The notes below the pieces were generated by a model. It was not told the DNA's origin and did not search any database. It saw nothing but the letters and a program-made list of their open reading frames with translations. Made by a program: the position numbers and the translations under genes. From assembly GCF_003350295.1 (NCBI RefSeq), contig NZ_QLYY01000014.1, positions 62,001 to 126,000 of the forward strand: DNA of 64,000 nt, in the 5' to 3' direction. This document shows positions 46,578-55,956 of the stretch, one piece after another (the stretch's first letter is position 1; each line of letters opens with the position of its first letter). Source of the stretch: Vibrio tetraodonis. Its GTDB lineage: Bacteria; Pseudomonadota; Gammaproteobacteria; Enterobacterales; Vibrionaceae.

Positions 46578-47117
46578 ATGAGTTCAGAAGTTAAAAACTA
46601 CAATCCAGTTACCAGAGCCGTCCATTGGACATCAGCGGTTGTTGTTATCGGTATGTTTGCAGTTGGACTGTGGATGGTTGATTTAAGTTACTACAGTGAG
46701 TGGTATAGGACTGCGCCTCATTGGCATAAGTCTATTGGGATAATTCTTGCGGGACTGACCATATTTCGTATCGTTTGGAAGAAAACAACAGTTTCGCCTG
46801 ATATTGAAGGCAAGCCGTATGAAGTTATCGCCGCCAAGCTAGTTCATTTTTTGATGTACGTAGCCTTGCTGACACTATTTATTTCTGGATACCTAATCTC
46901 TACCGAAGACGGGCGAAGTATTGACGTGTTTGATTGGTTCTCAGTTCCAAGCCTTGGGGCGTTGTTTGAAAATCAAGCTGATATATCTGGAGAAATACAT
47001 TTCTATTGTGCTTGGGCGCTTATTCTGATGGCAGGAGCACATGCTGCGGCTGCGATCAAACACCACGTGATAAACAAAGATAATACTCTACGTAAGATGA
47101 TAGGAGCTTTAAAATGA
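46578..47117 (+). CDS. yceJ: Cytochrome b561-family membrane protein (YceJ-like)
   Basis: A 179-residue four-helix di-heme cytochrome b561. The heme-binding His residues lie in AVHWTSA, PHWHKSIG, KLVHFLMY and HFYCAWALILMAGAHAAA. It probably moves electrons between quinol and a periplasmic partner. Start at the ATG 46578 (MSSEVKNYNPVTRAVHW); an ATG at 46542 adds 12 unconserved residues. Four bases overlap the next gene, yceI, so the two are translated together as in E. coli. Confidence 0.92.
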   Translation: MSSEVKNYNPVTRAVHWTSAVVVIGMFAVGLWMVDLSYYSEWYRTAPHWHKSIGIILAGLTIFRIVWKKTTVSPDIEGKPYEVIAAKLVHFLMYVALLTLFISGYLISTEDGRSIDVFDWFSVPSLGALFENQADISGEIHFYCAWALILMAGAHAAAAIKHHVINKDNTLRKMIGALK

Positions 47118-47686
47118 AAAAAAAGGTATTCGCTACTGGACTAGCGGCTTTCGTTATGTGGCTGCCATTTGGAGCCAGTGCAGCGGACTACGTTATTGAC
47201 ACTAAAGGTGCTCACGCATCGATCAACTTTAAAGTAAAACACTTAGAGTATAGCTTTATAAAAGGTCGATTCAATGACTTTGAAGGTGATTTTTCTTATG
47301 ACCCTAAAAATGTGAGTGCTTCTAAAATATCCGTCACAGTTGATACTACCAGCCTAGACTCTAATCATGCAGAGCGAGACAAACATATACGTAGCGGCGA
47401 TTTCATCAATGCATCAAAGTTCTCTACAGCGACATTTAAAAGCACAAGTGTTGTCGATAAAGGAGATGGTAAGCTCGAGGTTAATGGCGATTTAAAACTT
47501 CATGGCGTTACTAAACCAATCACAATAGACGCTCAGTTTATTGGAGCTGGAGCAGATCCATGGGGTAGTGAAAGGGCAGGCTTTGATGGCAAAGTTCGTC
47601 TCGAGCTCGCTGACTTTAAGATTCCGGTAGTAGGTTCTTCCAGCTATGTTGACATGGAACTGCATGTCGAAGGTATCAAAAAGTAA
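47114..47686 (+). CDS. yceI: YceI-family periplasmic lipid-binding protein
   Basis: A 190-residue lipocalin-like protein. The signal peptide (about 1-23, ending ASA) is followed by ADYVIDTKGAHASINFKVKHLEYSFIKGRFNDFEGDFSYDPKN, the family start, then VDTTSLDSNHAERDKHIRSGDFIN and GDLKLHGVTKPI. The family binds isoprenoid or other lipid ligands in the periplasm. Overlaps yceJ by ATGA. Confidence 0.95.
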   Translation: MKKKVFATGLAAFVMWLPFGASAADYVIDTKGAHASINFKVKHLEYSFIKGRFNDFEGDFSYDPKNVSASKISVTVDTTSLDSNHAERDKHIRSGDFINASKFSTATFKSTSVVDKGDGKLEVNGDLKLHGVTKPITIDAQFIGAGADPWGSERAGFDGKVRLELADFKIPVVGSSSYVDMELHVEGIKK

Positions 47687-47694
47687 CAAGCAAA

Positions 47695-47722
47695 ATGCCT
47701 CTGATTATTTTGTCAGAGGCAT
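47695..47722. terminator. Bidirectional terminator between yceI and ybjD
   Basis: A perfect 10-bp stem (ATGCCTCTGA / TCAGAGGCAT) with an eight-base loop, followed by ATTTCT. The preceding AAAA would serve as the T run on the minus strand. Confidence 0.82.
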
Positions 47723-47726
47723 ATTT

Positions 47727-49358
47727 CTACGTATTTCCGTTCGCCATCGTGACAACACGTTTTAAAGTCCATCTAATCAATAATGGTATGCAATCCATCC
47801 CTTTCGTTTCGCAGTATGAAACAATAGCAAGTGCAAGGTCAGGTTTCGCAAATTTTTTCAAAACTCTGGTGACTACTTTTTTGGGCGGAATTGGATGATC
47901 TAAAGGTATACGAACCATATCTTTAAAAAACGCCTCGAAACCATTGTTATATAAATAATGTTCAATATCTCGATCTGGCAGTTCTGTTAAGCGATGCCTC
48001 TCTTGATCATTGTCTAGTTGCGCTCTAACTGCGGAAGCGTATTTTTTACCTGCGGCGTCACCATCGGTGACCACATGCCAATCAATTCCAAATGCTTTTG
48101 CGATTTTCACCAAGGATTTTAACCCTGATTGTGCGAACTCGATAATTTGTACACCTTCAGCTGCGAGGTTGTAACCGCACTGATTGGCAAGCTCATTGAA
48201 TAACCAAACCTCTGTTTCCCCTTCTACTAGAAGCCAGCACCTAGCGAAAAGTGCACCAGGGCGATGGAATCTTATGTGGAAACCAATTCGTCTAAGTTCA
48301 TCTTTGGAGAAACCTTGAGCGGGAAGGTAAGTGGTTATGGTTCTATCAGACTGCCTCACCAAACGGCGGATACTGTTAAGGGGAACTTGTCCGAGTAGGT
48401 CACCGCTATTAGTAGTAAGGATTTTTTGCATTGGTAATAATTGAAGCAGGCTCCAAGCTCGGGCTAAATGGGTCGGGTGAAGTCGACCTTCTGGGTCTTC
48501 AAGAATAAGTAATGGTCTAGCACATCGACGCAACTTATTCGGCCCTTTTGCTTGCAAGTAAGCGTTGAGCAAACCCATAAACAATAACCTAGTTTGTTTG
48601 CTTTGAGTTTCTTCGACAACTTGAGAAATACTTTTGTTGTTCGGTGAGCTGTTAAAGAAAATGCCATCTCTCTGTTTGCGAAGGTTTTTACGTGTGTTGG
48701 ATTTGAATGAAAAATAGTGCTCAACCAATACATTCATCGAATTTAAGCTGCTTTTCATCTCGCCCTTATTTACGTGGCCGGGAACCGCCATCAAGCGCCG
48801 ACATGTATTGTTGATTCGCTTTTCGATTCGGTCATTATTATCACCGTTAAAGCTTATAGGCCTTTCAAATCGGCGAGAGTCTTTCAGTCTGATTACAGGG
48901 TGAAGGGTCATCAGTTCTTGAGCAAGTTTTTCTGAGTGATGTAATGGAAGCGTGTTCCCTTGGTTATCCAGAAATGAATATCGCGTTTTTACTTCATGCC
49001 CATTTCGACTCGCACTCAAACAATAAATGATTTTGTTTGTCCCTTGAGCGTTTTGAATCCATACAGGCCTGACTTTTCGGTAACGACCGGAATTTATTTC
49101 TTTTTTGTCAGTAGAAACTAGACTCAATACAATTTGTAGATGTTGTGTTTGAGGATGAGCAACAGAGTAATCGACGTGAAAGTCCGCCATTTCGAACTGG
49201 TAGGGTGTGCCCTTAGGTGGTAGTGCAACCGCAAGGGCATCCAGTAGTGATGATTTACCCCAGGTATTTTCTCCAATAAGGGTAGTGAGTTCTTCAAATG
49301 CGATGGAAAGTCGCTTGATTCCACGAAAGCCGGAAATTTCTATCCGCTCTAGAAGCAT
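47727..49358 (-). CDS. ybjD: OLD-family ATP-dependent endonuclease YbjD
   Basis: A 543-residue protein with an N-terminal SMC-like ATPase and a C-terminal Toprim nuclease. ATPase: LIGENTWGKSSLLDAL (Walker A, residues about 28-43) and the Walker B region RPLLILEDPEGRLHP. Toprim: LLVEGETEVWLF with the catalytic Glu, and TDGDAAGKKY. It probably cleaves or nicks DNA in an ATP-dependent way; the biological role of YbjD is unclear. Length fits E. coli YbjD (552). Confidence 0.9.
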   Translation of the reverse strand: MLLERIEISGFRGIKRLSIAFEELTTLIGENTWGKSSLLDALAVALPPKGTPYQFEMADFHVDYSVAHPQTQHLQIVLSLVSTDKKEINSGRYRKVRPVWIQNAQGTNKIIYCLSASRNGHEVKTRYSFLDNQGNTLPLHHSEKLAQELMTLHPVIRLKDSRRFERPISFNGDNNDRIEKRINNTCRRLMAVPGHVNKGEMKSSLNSMNVLVEHYFSFKSNTRKNLRKQRDGIFFNSSPNNKSISQVVEETQSKQTRLLFMGLLNAYLQAKGPNKLRRCARPLLILEDPEGRLHPTHLARAWSLLQLLPMQKILTTNSGDLLGQVPLNSIRRLVRQSDRTITTYLPAQGFSKDELRRIGFHIRFHRPGALFARCWLLVEGETEVWLFNELANQCGYNLAAEGVQIIEFAQSGLKSLVKIAKAFGIDWHVVTDGDAAGKKYASAVRAQLDNDQERHRLTELPDRDIEHYLYNNGFEAFFKDMVRIPLDHPIPPKKVVTRVLKKFAKPDLALAIVSYCETKGMDCIPLLIRWTLKRVVTMANGNT

Positions 49359-49555
49359 TAACCGATCCCAAGTGATCTATCCTTCTTATGAGCATAATAG
49401 AAAAAGCTCTATGAAGCAGAAGGTTAGTTCACAAAGTTAAAAATATTTATCCCGTTAATCTAGCCATATGTATTTTGTAAACCAATAAAAACATGAAAGT
49501 TAATGAATTTGTCATAAGTGTCCATGTATTATGTGTGCGAAAATGAGAGATAAAT

Positions 49556-51301
49556 ATGAAATATAAAAAGAATAAGATGTCAAAAATTAGACTTGTGCAC
49601 GTAAATGATACCCATTCACATTTCGAACCTACCTCCCTTCAATTATCGATAAGTCTGCCAAATAAAGATATATCACCTTATGTTAGCGCAGGGGGTTTTG
49701 CCAGAATCGCCACTCGAAAAAAGCAGCTAGAATCTACTCTTTGTGATTCCAGAGAATTGGTGTTTCTTCATGCGGGTGACTGCTTTCAGGGCACTTTGTA
49801 TTTCACTTTGTTTAAGGGAGAAGCGAATGCAGAAATGCTTAATGCGCTTAACCTTGACGCTATGGCTTTGGGCAATCATGAGTTAGACATGGGTAACCTG
49901 CCTGTCGCCAAATTCGTCAAGCAAATTAATTTTCCTTTACTCGCGGGCAATTGGGATCTTTCTGGAGAAATGCAAGACAAAACATACACGCTCCGAGATA
50001 GTGAAAATGTACATTCATTTGATCCTAAAACTCGAACAGCCAGTTGGATTACAAAGTATGCTCAGGGAGAGCCAATCGCTATCTTCTCGTTAGCGATTGA
50101 TAAAATGTCCGATATATCGAACCCTGACCATGACACGCCTTTTACTGATTCAATACAAACAGCGAAAAATACGGTTAAGGCAATTAAATCTCAGGGAATC
50201 AACAAGATAATTTTACTCAGCCATATGGGCTATGAAGCCGACTTTGATTTGGCCGAAAAGGTCGATGGGATAAGTATTATCGTTGGTGGGCATAGCCATC
50301 GTTTGCAAGGTGACTTCAGCGCTTTGGGGCTTAAAAAAGACGATGACTATGGAATGGTCGTTAATGATACTTACATTGTTCAAGCAGGTTACCACTCCCT
50401 TAGCATGGGACATTGTGATATTGACTTTGATAAGAAGGGTAACGTTATTAAGTTTGCCGGAAAAAACGAACTCTTACTCGGTCGGCGTGTTTTCTTGGAC
50501 GCCAGCATGACGAGTGCAACGGATCAAGCGCCATATAATCTTGCTCGTCAATTTATTGACAATCACCCTAATGTGATTGTTTGTAAGAAAGATCTTAGGG
50601 TTCAGGAGATTTTGAATAATAGATACCTACCTCGAGTGCGAGAATTGCAGAACCAATTCATTGCTGTGGCAGGTCGGCCAATGCGTCATGTCAGAGTTCC
50701 GGATGAACTTGGTGCAAGTGAATTGGCACCTATTGTTGCTAAGTCTTTTGCTTATTCGATGAGTAAGCTTGGTTATAGTGTGGACTTCGCTATTCATAAC
50801 GCAGGGGGAGTAAGGAACTCACTGCATCAAGGTAATGTTTCCGTTGCTGATATTGCCGGAAAACTGCTCCCATTTGCCGTCCCTGTTGGTGTTTATAAAG
50901 TGAAAGGGAAGGATATTGCCGCGGCACTCGAAGGGGCAATAAACAATGCGCTGAATAATGGAGTTAAGGGGACTGGTGATGGTTCTTATCCATATACACA
51001 CAACCTTAATTTTAAATATTTAAGCCAAGCGCCGATGGGGAAAAGAATTGTTGAACTTAAAATATACACTCCAATGGAAGGCTGGCAACCAATTGATAAT
51101 AGTAAATATTATCTAGGTACATCCTCAGCTTATACAATGAAAGGCAAGGAAGGATTCGATGCCTTATTGAATATGGACGGAGAAGAAATTGTTACAGATT
51201 GGTCCATGACGGAATGCTTTATTGAGCTACTCAAAGATAATCCGAATGAACTTAATGAAGCTCAACTGACACAGCAAAATTGGTGGCACAAAGGTTGCTA
51301 G
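49556..51301 (+). CDS. 5'-nucleotidase/UDP-sugar hydrolase family protein, apparently cytoplasmic
   Basis: A 581-residue metallophosphatase with an N-terminal calcineurin-like domain and a C-terminal 5'-nucleotidase domain. Metal-binding motifs: HVNDTHSHF, GDCFQGT, GNHELD and VGGHSHRL. The C-terminal domain has NAGGVRNSLHQGNVSVADIAGKLLPF. Unlike UshA-type enzymes, the N-terminus (MKYKKNKMSKIRLVHVND) has no signal peptide: the metal motif begins at about residue 15. It may therefore act in the cytoplasm, or the true start may be missed. An ATG at 49577 is an alternative start but does not add a signal. Confidence 0.88.
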   Translation: MKYKKNKMSKIRLVHVNDTHSHFEPTSLQLSISLPNKDISPYVSAGGFARIATRKKQLESTLCDSRELVFLHAGDCFQGTLYFTLFKGEANAEMLNALNLDAMALGNHELDMGNLPVAKFVKQINFPLLAGNWDLSGEMQDKTYTLRDSENVHSFDPKTRTASWITKYAQGEPIAIFSLAIDKMSDISNPDHDTPFTDSIQTAKNTVKAIKSQGINKIILLSHMGYEADFDLAEKVDGISIIVGGHSHRLQGDFSALGLKKDDDYGMVVNDTYIVQAGYHSLSMGHCDIDFDKKGNVIKFAGKNELLLGRRVFLDASMTSATDQAPYNLARQFIDNHPNVIVCKKDLRVQEILNNRYLPRVRELQNQFIAVAGRPMRHVRVPDELGASELAPIVAKSFAYSMSKLGYSVDFAIHNAGGVRNSLHQGNVSVADIAGKLLPFAVPVGVYKVKGKDIAAALEGAINNALNNGVKGTGDGSYPYTHNLNFKYLSQAPMGKRIVELKIYTPMEGWQPIDNSKYYLGTSSAYTMKGKEGFDALLNMDGEEIVTDWSMTECFIELLKDNPNELNEAQLTQQNWWHKGC

Positions 51302-51335
51302 TTATACATTGAGCTAATGTTAACTTGGGGGACCT

Positions 51336-51431
51336 ATGCTAAAGAGAAATTGGTTCGATATCGTGGTTGTAGTCAGCTGGGTAGGAGTTTGGTCAGCGCT
51401 GGTTTACTTCATCCCGTCTGGCGGCATATAA
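51336..51431 (+). CDS. Predicted 31-residue single-span membrane protein
   Basis: A very small gene: MLKRNWFDIVVVVSWVGVWS then ALVYFIPSGGI. A positively charged N-terminus (KR) precedes one hydrophobic span of about 18 residues, in line with a type of small inner-membrane protein. A GGGGGA ribosome site lies five bases before the ATG. A strong hairpin with a T run follows 13 bp after the stop. An overlapping longer frame (84 codons from 51317) has poor composition. No homologue is recognised. It is 34 bp downstream of the nucleotidase gene and may share its transcript. Confidence 0.55.
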   Translation: MLKRNWFDIVVVVSWVGVWSALVYFIPSGGI

Positions 51432-51444
51432 ATGCCAAAGGTCA

Positions 51445-51488
51445 GTTTGTGGGGAGGCTCTCCCCGCAAACCGTTCAGTCTCTTTTTT
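51445..51488 (+). terminator. Terminator-like hairpin after the 31-residue gene
   Basis: A 12-bp stem (GTTTGTGGGGAG / CTCCCCGCAAAC, one T-G pair) with a GCT loop, followed ten bases later by TTTTTTT. It also could mark the end of a small RNA starting upstream. Confidence 0.7.
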
Positions 51489-51489
51489 T

Positions 51490-51945
51490 ATCTAAGGCGA
51501 CATTTCTTCAGTACTTCCACTTAGAAATAGATAAATATATCTATTCTATTTTCCTGCTCCAAAATACTTAAATAGTAACGCTTCAGTTGTAATAGACATG
51601 TCATAATTCGATCGTCAGGTCGTAACACTTAGGTGGTTTAAAAATCACTATTTAAAAACTCTTCATTCAACAGTAAGTATCGATTAATTCGAGCCAAAAT
51701 ATTTAATGTGAATAAAATGTGAACATAAGTTTATTCGAACTGTCACAGAAACACTCTATGCATAATCTCTATATTTATCTTCATAATTTTGCAGTTTTAG
51801 TGCATTTTATTTTTACTCGATGTTAACGCTTTGTTTCATTAGAAAAACTAATGTCAAAGCTGAAAATTTGTCATTTTTTGAACAGGAAATTATTGCTTAA
51901 TATTCACTCATCGAAACAAGTTAACCAATTTATAGAGAGGCAATC
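51490..51945. other. AT-rich 456-bp region upstream of a small gene
   Basis: No gene seen. It is strongly AT-rich with short inverted repeats such as CATTAG-AAAAA-CTAATG at 51837. The length and composition suggest a regulated promoter region for the 62-residue gene at 51946 (inference). Confidence 0.4.
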
Positions 51946-52134
51946 ATGGCTCAAGCAATGCACATCGGAACTATTGAAGCACCCATCTCTATGGACAAAA
52001 AAACCTATACGGTTTCATTCAAAGGATTGATTGCACACCTATTCGATATTCTTTTTACAGACAATACTCCTCATACGTACTATGCAGGTGACATGTCTGG
52101 CCATATTCAAAAAGATATAGGTCTGTATCGATAG
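51946..52134 (+). CDS. Small hypothetical protein, 62 residues
   Basis: A soluble small protein (MAQAMHIGTIEAPISMDKKT...) with GAGAGGC eight bases before the ATG and its own terminator downstream, so very probably a real gene. No domain recognised. One stretch, FKGLIAHLFDILF, is amphipathic or hydrophobic. Confidence 0.7.
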   Translation: MAQAMHIGTIEAPISMDKKTYTVSFKGLIAHLFDILFTDNTPHTYYAGDMSGHIQKDIGLYR

Positions 52135-52162
52135 CAATAGTAGTGCTATGGATAGTGAACTT

Positions 52163-52193
52163 AAGCGCCAGCAGTAATGTTGGCGCTTTTTAT
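52163..52193 (+). terminator. Rho-independent terminator after the 62-residue gene
   Basis: AAGCGCCA pairs with TGGCGCTT, possibly extended by GC/GT pairs, and ends in TTTTTATTTT. Confidence 0.85.
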
Positions 52194-52203
52194 TTTGGTG
52201 AGT

Positions 52204-52917
52204 TTATTTTTTAGAAATATGCCTGACTGTGTTACTCGTCAGGGAATCAATACTGCTACTTTTAGTCGTTAGATAGCGTTCAAATTCAGGCAAAAGTGGC
52301 CCTAGAGCATCAGTTAATGTGTTTCTAATGGTATCGACCACCACTTGAGTCCCTCGTTCAATTTCAATATTGACATAATCTCCAAGATCTTTTTCTTCAA
52401 ATGTCGTTTGGCGGCGAGTTTCAGGGATGAGCCAAACCTCAAACCAATTGCTTGATTTATCGACTTCAGAAACCGTAAGGCTAGCACCATTTATCGCTAT
52501 GTATCCTTTTTGGAAAATATAGGGCTTAAGTGATGGTGGAAGCTCAAGCCTAAGGCGATAATTATCTTCTATTGCTTCAATTTCAGCGACCTTAGTTTTG
52601 TCATCAATATGCCCAGAAAGAGGATGACCTCCAATTTCTGCTCCATCTTTCGCTGCCCGCTCCACATTTACCTTTGTGCCGGCATTGCAGCTTCCAAGCG
52701 TGGTGAGCCGAATACTTGGCAGCATTACATCAAATGAGGCTTTGATCGGCGAGAGCAGCTTGGTGACGGTTAAGCACACACCATCGACAGCTACACTCGC
52801 TCCTATGTGAAGGTCATTGCAAAAGCCTTGTTCAAACTCAATGTCGAAAGTACGGATCCCACTGTGATCCTCTATGTCCTGAATAATGGCGATTGAGGAA
52901 ATAATTCCTGTAAACAT
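52204..52917 (-). CDS. ribE: Riboflavin synthase, alpha subunit
   Basis: A 237-residue enzyme that dismutates two 6,7-dimethyl-8-ribityllumazines to riboflavin. Two lumazine-binding repeats are visible: MFTGIISSIAII...GVCLTVTKL and KPYIFQKGYIAINGASLTVSEV, with GGHPLSGHIDD in the first. The C-terminus extends about 20 residues beyond the usual 213-217. The start is at the MFTGI ATG (52917, GGAG upstream); the longer frame adds unrelated residues. No FMN riboswitch is seen upstream. Confidence 0.93.
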   Translation of the reverse strand: MFTGIISSIAIIQDIEDHSGIRTFDIEFEQGFCNDLHIGASVAVDGVCLTVTKLLSPIKASFDVMLPSIRLTTLGSCNAGTKVNVERAAKDGAEIGGHPLSGHIDDKTKVAEIEAIEDNYRLRLELPPSLKPYIFQKGYIAINGASLTVSEVDKSSNWFEVWLIPETRRQTTFEEKDLGDYVNIEIERGTQVVVDTIRNTLTDALGPLLPEFERYLTTKSSSIDSLTSNTVRHISKK

Positions 52918-53076
52918 TAGTGCTGCTCCGATTTGATTTTTATGAAGGTATAAGAGGCTCTGACAAACCTTGGTCGCTATGATTGATAGAATAAACGTAA
53001 AGTCCAAGTTTGAATTGTGGCAGAATAATAGATTTATCCCTAGTTGGGAAGTGAGGCTGGTTTAAGGCTATGATTT

Positions 53077-53907
53077 CTATCTCTCAATTGGCAAATCGGA
53101 ATTTGCTCCCCATTCAGTCCAAGAGCCATCGTATACTAATAAGTCACGGTAACCTGCAATCTGAGCGGCAACTAAAACAATAGCGGCGGTGACACCAGAA
53201 CCACAGCTAAATATATACTTTGCTTTTGCTTGATCAAATGAAGCAGATAAGATTTGCTTTAGCTCAGTGGGTGATTTGAGTTTATGTCCATCTATTAACT
53301 CAAGAAATGGCTGACATATCGAGTTTGGAATATGTCCGGATCGTAAGCCCACTCTTGGCTCAGCAACTTTTGCGTTAAAGCGTTCGTGAGAACGAGCATC
53401 AACGATTTGGCAAGTTGAATCATCTATATGGCTCAACACAAAATTAGAGTCGACAAAATAATTGGAGTTTAGTTGGCCGTTAAAATCCCCTTTTAACGAA
53501 ATCTTCTTATAAGAAGTCGTTGTTTCGAGACCTGAATTTTTCCATTCTGTTAGGCCGCCATCGAGTATATACACCTCTTTATGTCCCATTGCTTTAAACA
53601 TCCACCAAGCTCGTGGTGAAGCAAAGATCCCGCTGTTGTCATACACAACGATAATAGAGTCTTGATTTAATCCTAAGTCGCATGCAAGCGTGTTAAAGCG
53701 CTCTTCAGTGGGCATCATATGCGGAAGTGACGAGTCAATATCGCAGAAGACTTTATCGTAATCGAAACGAATGGCACCTGGGATAATGTTCACTTTGTCA
53801 TTTGTAGGGGTCGATGGGACTTGGAAATCAATACTTGCGTCGAGGATAGAGAGCTTTCCAGTATTACGCAGTTCGTTTAACTGTTTTGGTGTGATAATAG
53901 GTGACAT
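53077..53907 (-). CDS. sseA: 3-mercaptopyruvate sulfurtransferase-like protein (rhodanese tandem)
   Basis: A 276-residue protein of two rhodanese domains. The N-terminal one is inactive and the C-terminal one has the active Cys in FSCGSGVTAAI. CGSGVT is the mercaptopyruvate type rather than the thiosulfate type (CRKGVT). It moves sulfur to thiols or cyanide. It lies on the minus strand upstream of ribE and downstream of moeB. Confidence 0.93.
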   Translation of the reverse strand: MSPIITPKQLNELRNTGKLSILDASIDFQVPSTPTNDKVNIIPGAIRFDYDKVFCDIDSSLPHMMPTEERFNTLACDLGLNQDSIIVVYDNSGIFASPRAWWMFKAMGHKEVYILDGGLTEWKNSGLETTTSYKKISLKGDFNGQLNSNYFVDSNFVLSHIDDSTCQIVDARSHERFNAKVAEPRVGLRSGHIPNSICQPFLELIDGHKLKSPTELKQILSASFDQAKAKYIFSCGSGVTAAIVLVAAQIAGYRDLLVYDGSWTEWGANSDLPIER

Positions 53908-53950
53908 AAATTTCCTTATTTACACTTGGTGAGCTTGTGTTTTTGGCCGT

Positions 53951-54709
53951 TTAAAGAACTTCACTACATACAATGCAGTTACTTTGTTTGGATACTCTCA
54001 GTTCTTGCCATGACATGGCCATGCCATCCATAAGTAACAACACGCCTTGTTTGGGTTGACCGAAATTCGCGATAAGTTTGATGGCTTCTAGTGCTTGTAT
54101 TGTACCGATAATACCGACGATAGGCGACATAACGCCTGACTCCACGCAGCTCAAATTAGTATCTCCAAATAGAGAGCTCAGACATTGATAACATGGCTGA
54201 CGTTCATCCTTATAGGTAAAGACACTTATCTGTCCTTCCATTCTTATCGCTGCGCCTGATACTAGGGGGACTTTGAGTTTGTAACAAAGTCGGTTTAGTT
54301 GGTTTCGAGTATCAAGGTTGTCAGAACAATCAAGGACTAGTGTATGCTGGCTAACCTCATACTCTAAATCTGGTTCATCTAATCGCTTGGCAATGGGGTG
54401 AATACTTAGGTGAGGATTCAATTGTTTGAGCGACTCAGTCGCAGAGCTCACTTTGTATTGCCCTTGGTTACTGTCGTGATGTAAGACTTGCCGATGAAGG
54501 TTAGACAATTCAACCACATCGTCATCGATAAGCGTTAAACTACCGATGCCAGCGGCGGCTAAATACTGGCTAGCAGCACACCCTAAACCGCCAAGACCAA
54601 TAATAAGGACTTTGCTTTGGTTTAACGCCTCTTGCCCCTCAAAATCAAAGCTTTTGAGAGTAATTTGGCGATTATAGCGCAGCATTTCTTGATCGGAGAG
54701 AATGGTCAA
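53951..54709 (-). CDS. moeB: Molybdopterin-synthase adenylyltransferase
   Basis: A 252-residue ThiF/MoeB/HesA-type enzyme that adenylates the C-terminus of MoaD so it can receive sulfur for molybdopterin. Nucleotide motif VLIIGLGGLGCAASQYLAAAG, RxxxQ loop in RYNRQITL, LHRQVL; zinc Cys pairs PCYQC and CIVC. It is 8 bp downstream of moeA on the same strand. Confidence 0.96.
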   Translation of the reverse strand: MTILSDQEMLRYNRQITLKSFDFEGQEALNQSKVLIIGLGGLGCAASQYLAAAGIGSLTLIDDDVVELSNLHRQVLHHDSNQGQYKVSSATESLKQLNPHLSIHPIAKRLDEPDLEYEVSQHTLVLDCSDNLDTRNQLNRLCYKLKVPLVSGAAIRMEGQISVFTYKDERQPCYQCLSSLFGDTNLSCVESGVMSPIVGIIGTIQALEAIKLIANFGQPKQGVLLLMDGMAMSWQELRVSKQSNCIVCSEVL

Positions 54710-54717
54710 ATCAATTC

Positions 54718-55956
54718 CTAATAGAGTGAAGGATTAAACAGTTGAATGTTGACTGTGTCACCAATTTCAACATGCCCACGATCTTGCTCAAGCACGGCAA
54801 AGCAATTGGCGAGACTCATAGAACGAAATGCTCCTGAACTTTGATTGCCTGTGCTTTCAACAAAGAATTGACCATTTTCAATACTATATATGGCTCTTTG
54901 GTAATCTGTGCGTCCGGGAGCTTTTCTAAAGGCAGAGCGCGACTCAGCCGGTATCGATTCAGGTGTTTTCCATTGAGAATGCCCTGCTAATTTTGCTAGT
55001 AGAGGTTGAACCAAAACGTACATAGTGACGACCGCCGATACCGGATTTCCTGGGAGTCCGCAGAACCACGCGTTTGTTAAAGAGCCGAAAGCGAATGGCT
55101 TACCTGGCTTGATCGCCAGTTTCCAAAAATCAATGTTTCCGATTTCTGCTAATATCTGCTTTGTGTAATCTGCTTCACCAACACTTACTCCACCAGACGT
55201 CACGACAACATCAGCCAATGCTTGGGCCTTTTCAAAAGTAGACTTTAGCTCGCTTGGACTATCAGGAATAATACCTAAATCTATTGCCTCACAACCGAAG
55301 TTTTCAATCAAAGGTTTTATACCATAACGGTTGCTATCATATATTTGCCCTGATTGGAGAGATTCACCCAATGAGATTAATTCGTCACCGGTAGAGAAAA
55401 ATGCGACGCGTGGCTTTCGAAAAACATTAACATGGCTAATGCCCAAAGATGCAATCATAGGGATATCTCGAGCTGTCAATCGAGCGCCTTTGGGCAAAAC
55501 CAAGTCACCCTGTTTTATATCGTCTCCTTTTGGTCGAATATTGCTTTGTGGCTGGATGTTCGATGCCTCAAAGATAGCGCCTTGGTCTGTCACTTGCGCT
55601 TTTTCCTGCATAATGACAGCGTCACAACCCTGAGGAACTGGGGCTCCGGTCATAATTCTCACACAGGTATTTTTCGGCCAAGTCCCATCAAAAGGTTGCC
55701 CAGCATACGATGTACCGGCCACAGGTAAGGCTCTATTTTGGCCTAGATCCTCGATTCGTACAGCGAATCCATCCATGGCAGAATTTGCAAAAGGTGGGAC
55801 GAAAATGGGAGAGTTAATATCTTCTGCGAGCACATGGCCAATCGCATCGAGCAAGGGGAGTGGTAAGTTTGTTTGAACTGGTTTAATTGATGCTAGCATC
55901 TTATCTATCGCATCATTGATTGGCATTAAGCCAGGCGCGTCACAGCAACCCATCAT
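54718..55956 (-). CDS. moeA: Molybdopterin molybdenumtransferase
   Basis: A 412-residue enzyme that inserts molybdate into adenylated molybdopterin. Marks: PFANSAMDGFAVR, RIMTGAPVPQGCDAVIMQE, FFSTGDELI, VTSGGVSVGEADY and GLPGNPVSAVVT. Family length (about 411). It heads the moeA-moeB operon and diverges from folE; the shared pterin theme (molybdopterin and tetrahydrofolate both derive from GTP) may explain the arrangement. Confidence 0.97.
   Translation of the reverse strand: MMGCCDAPGLMPINDAIDKMLASIKPVQTNLPLPLLDAIGHVLAEDINSPIFVPPFANSAMDGFAVRIEDLGQNRALPVAGTSYAGQPFDGTWPKNTCVRIMTGAPVPQGCDAVIMQEKAQVTDQGAIFEASNIQPQSNIRPKGDDIKQGDLVLPKGARLTARDIPMIASLGISHVNVFRKPRVAFFSTGDELISLGESLQSGQIYDSNRYGIKPLIENFGCEAIDLGIIPDSPSELKSTFEKAQALADVVVTSGGVSVGEADYTKQILAEIGNIDFWKLAIKPGKPFAFGSLTNAWFCGLPGNPVSAVVTMYVLVQPLLAKLAGHSQWKTPESIPAESRSAFRKAPGRTDYQRAIYSIENGQFFVESTGNQSSGAFRSMSLANCFAVLEQDRGHVEIGDTVNIQLFNPSLY

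Noticed and set aside
51317-51571. 84-codon frame overlapping the 31-residue gene
   Set aside because: Its start has no ribosome site, it reads through the terminator hairpin, and its composition is poor compared with the 31-residue frame.
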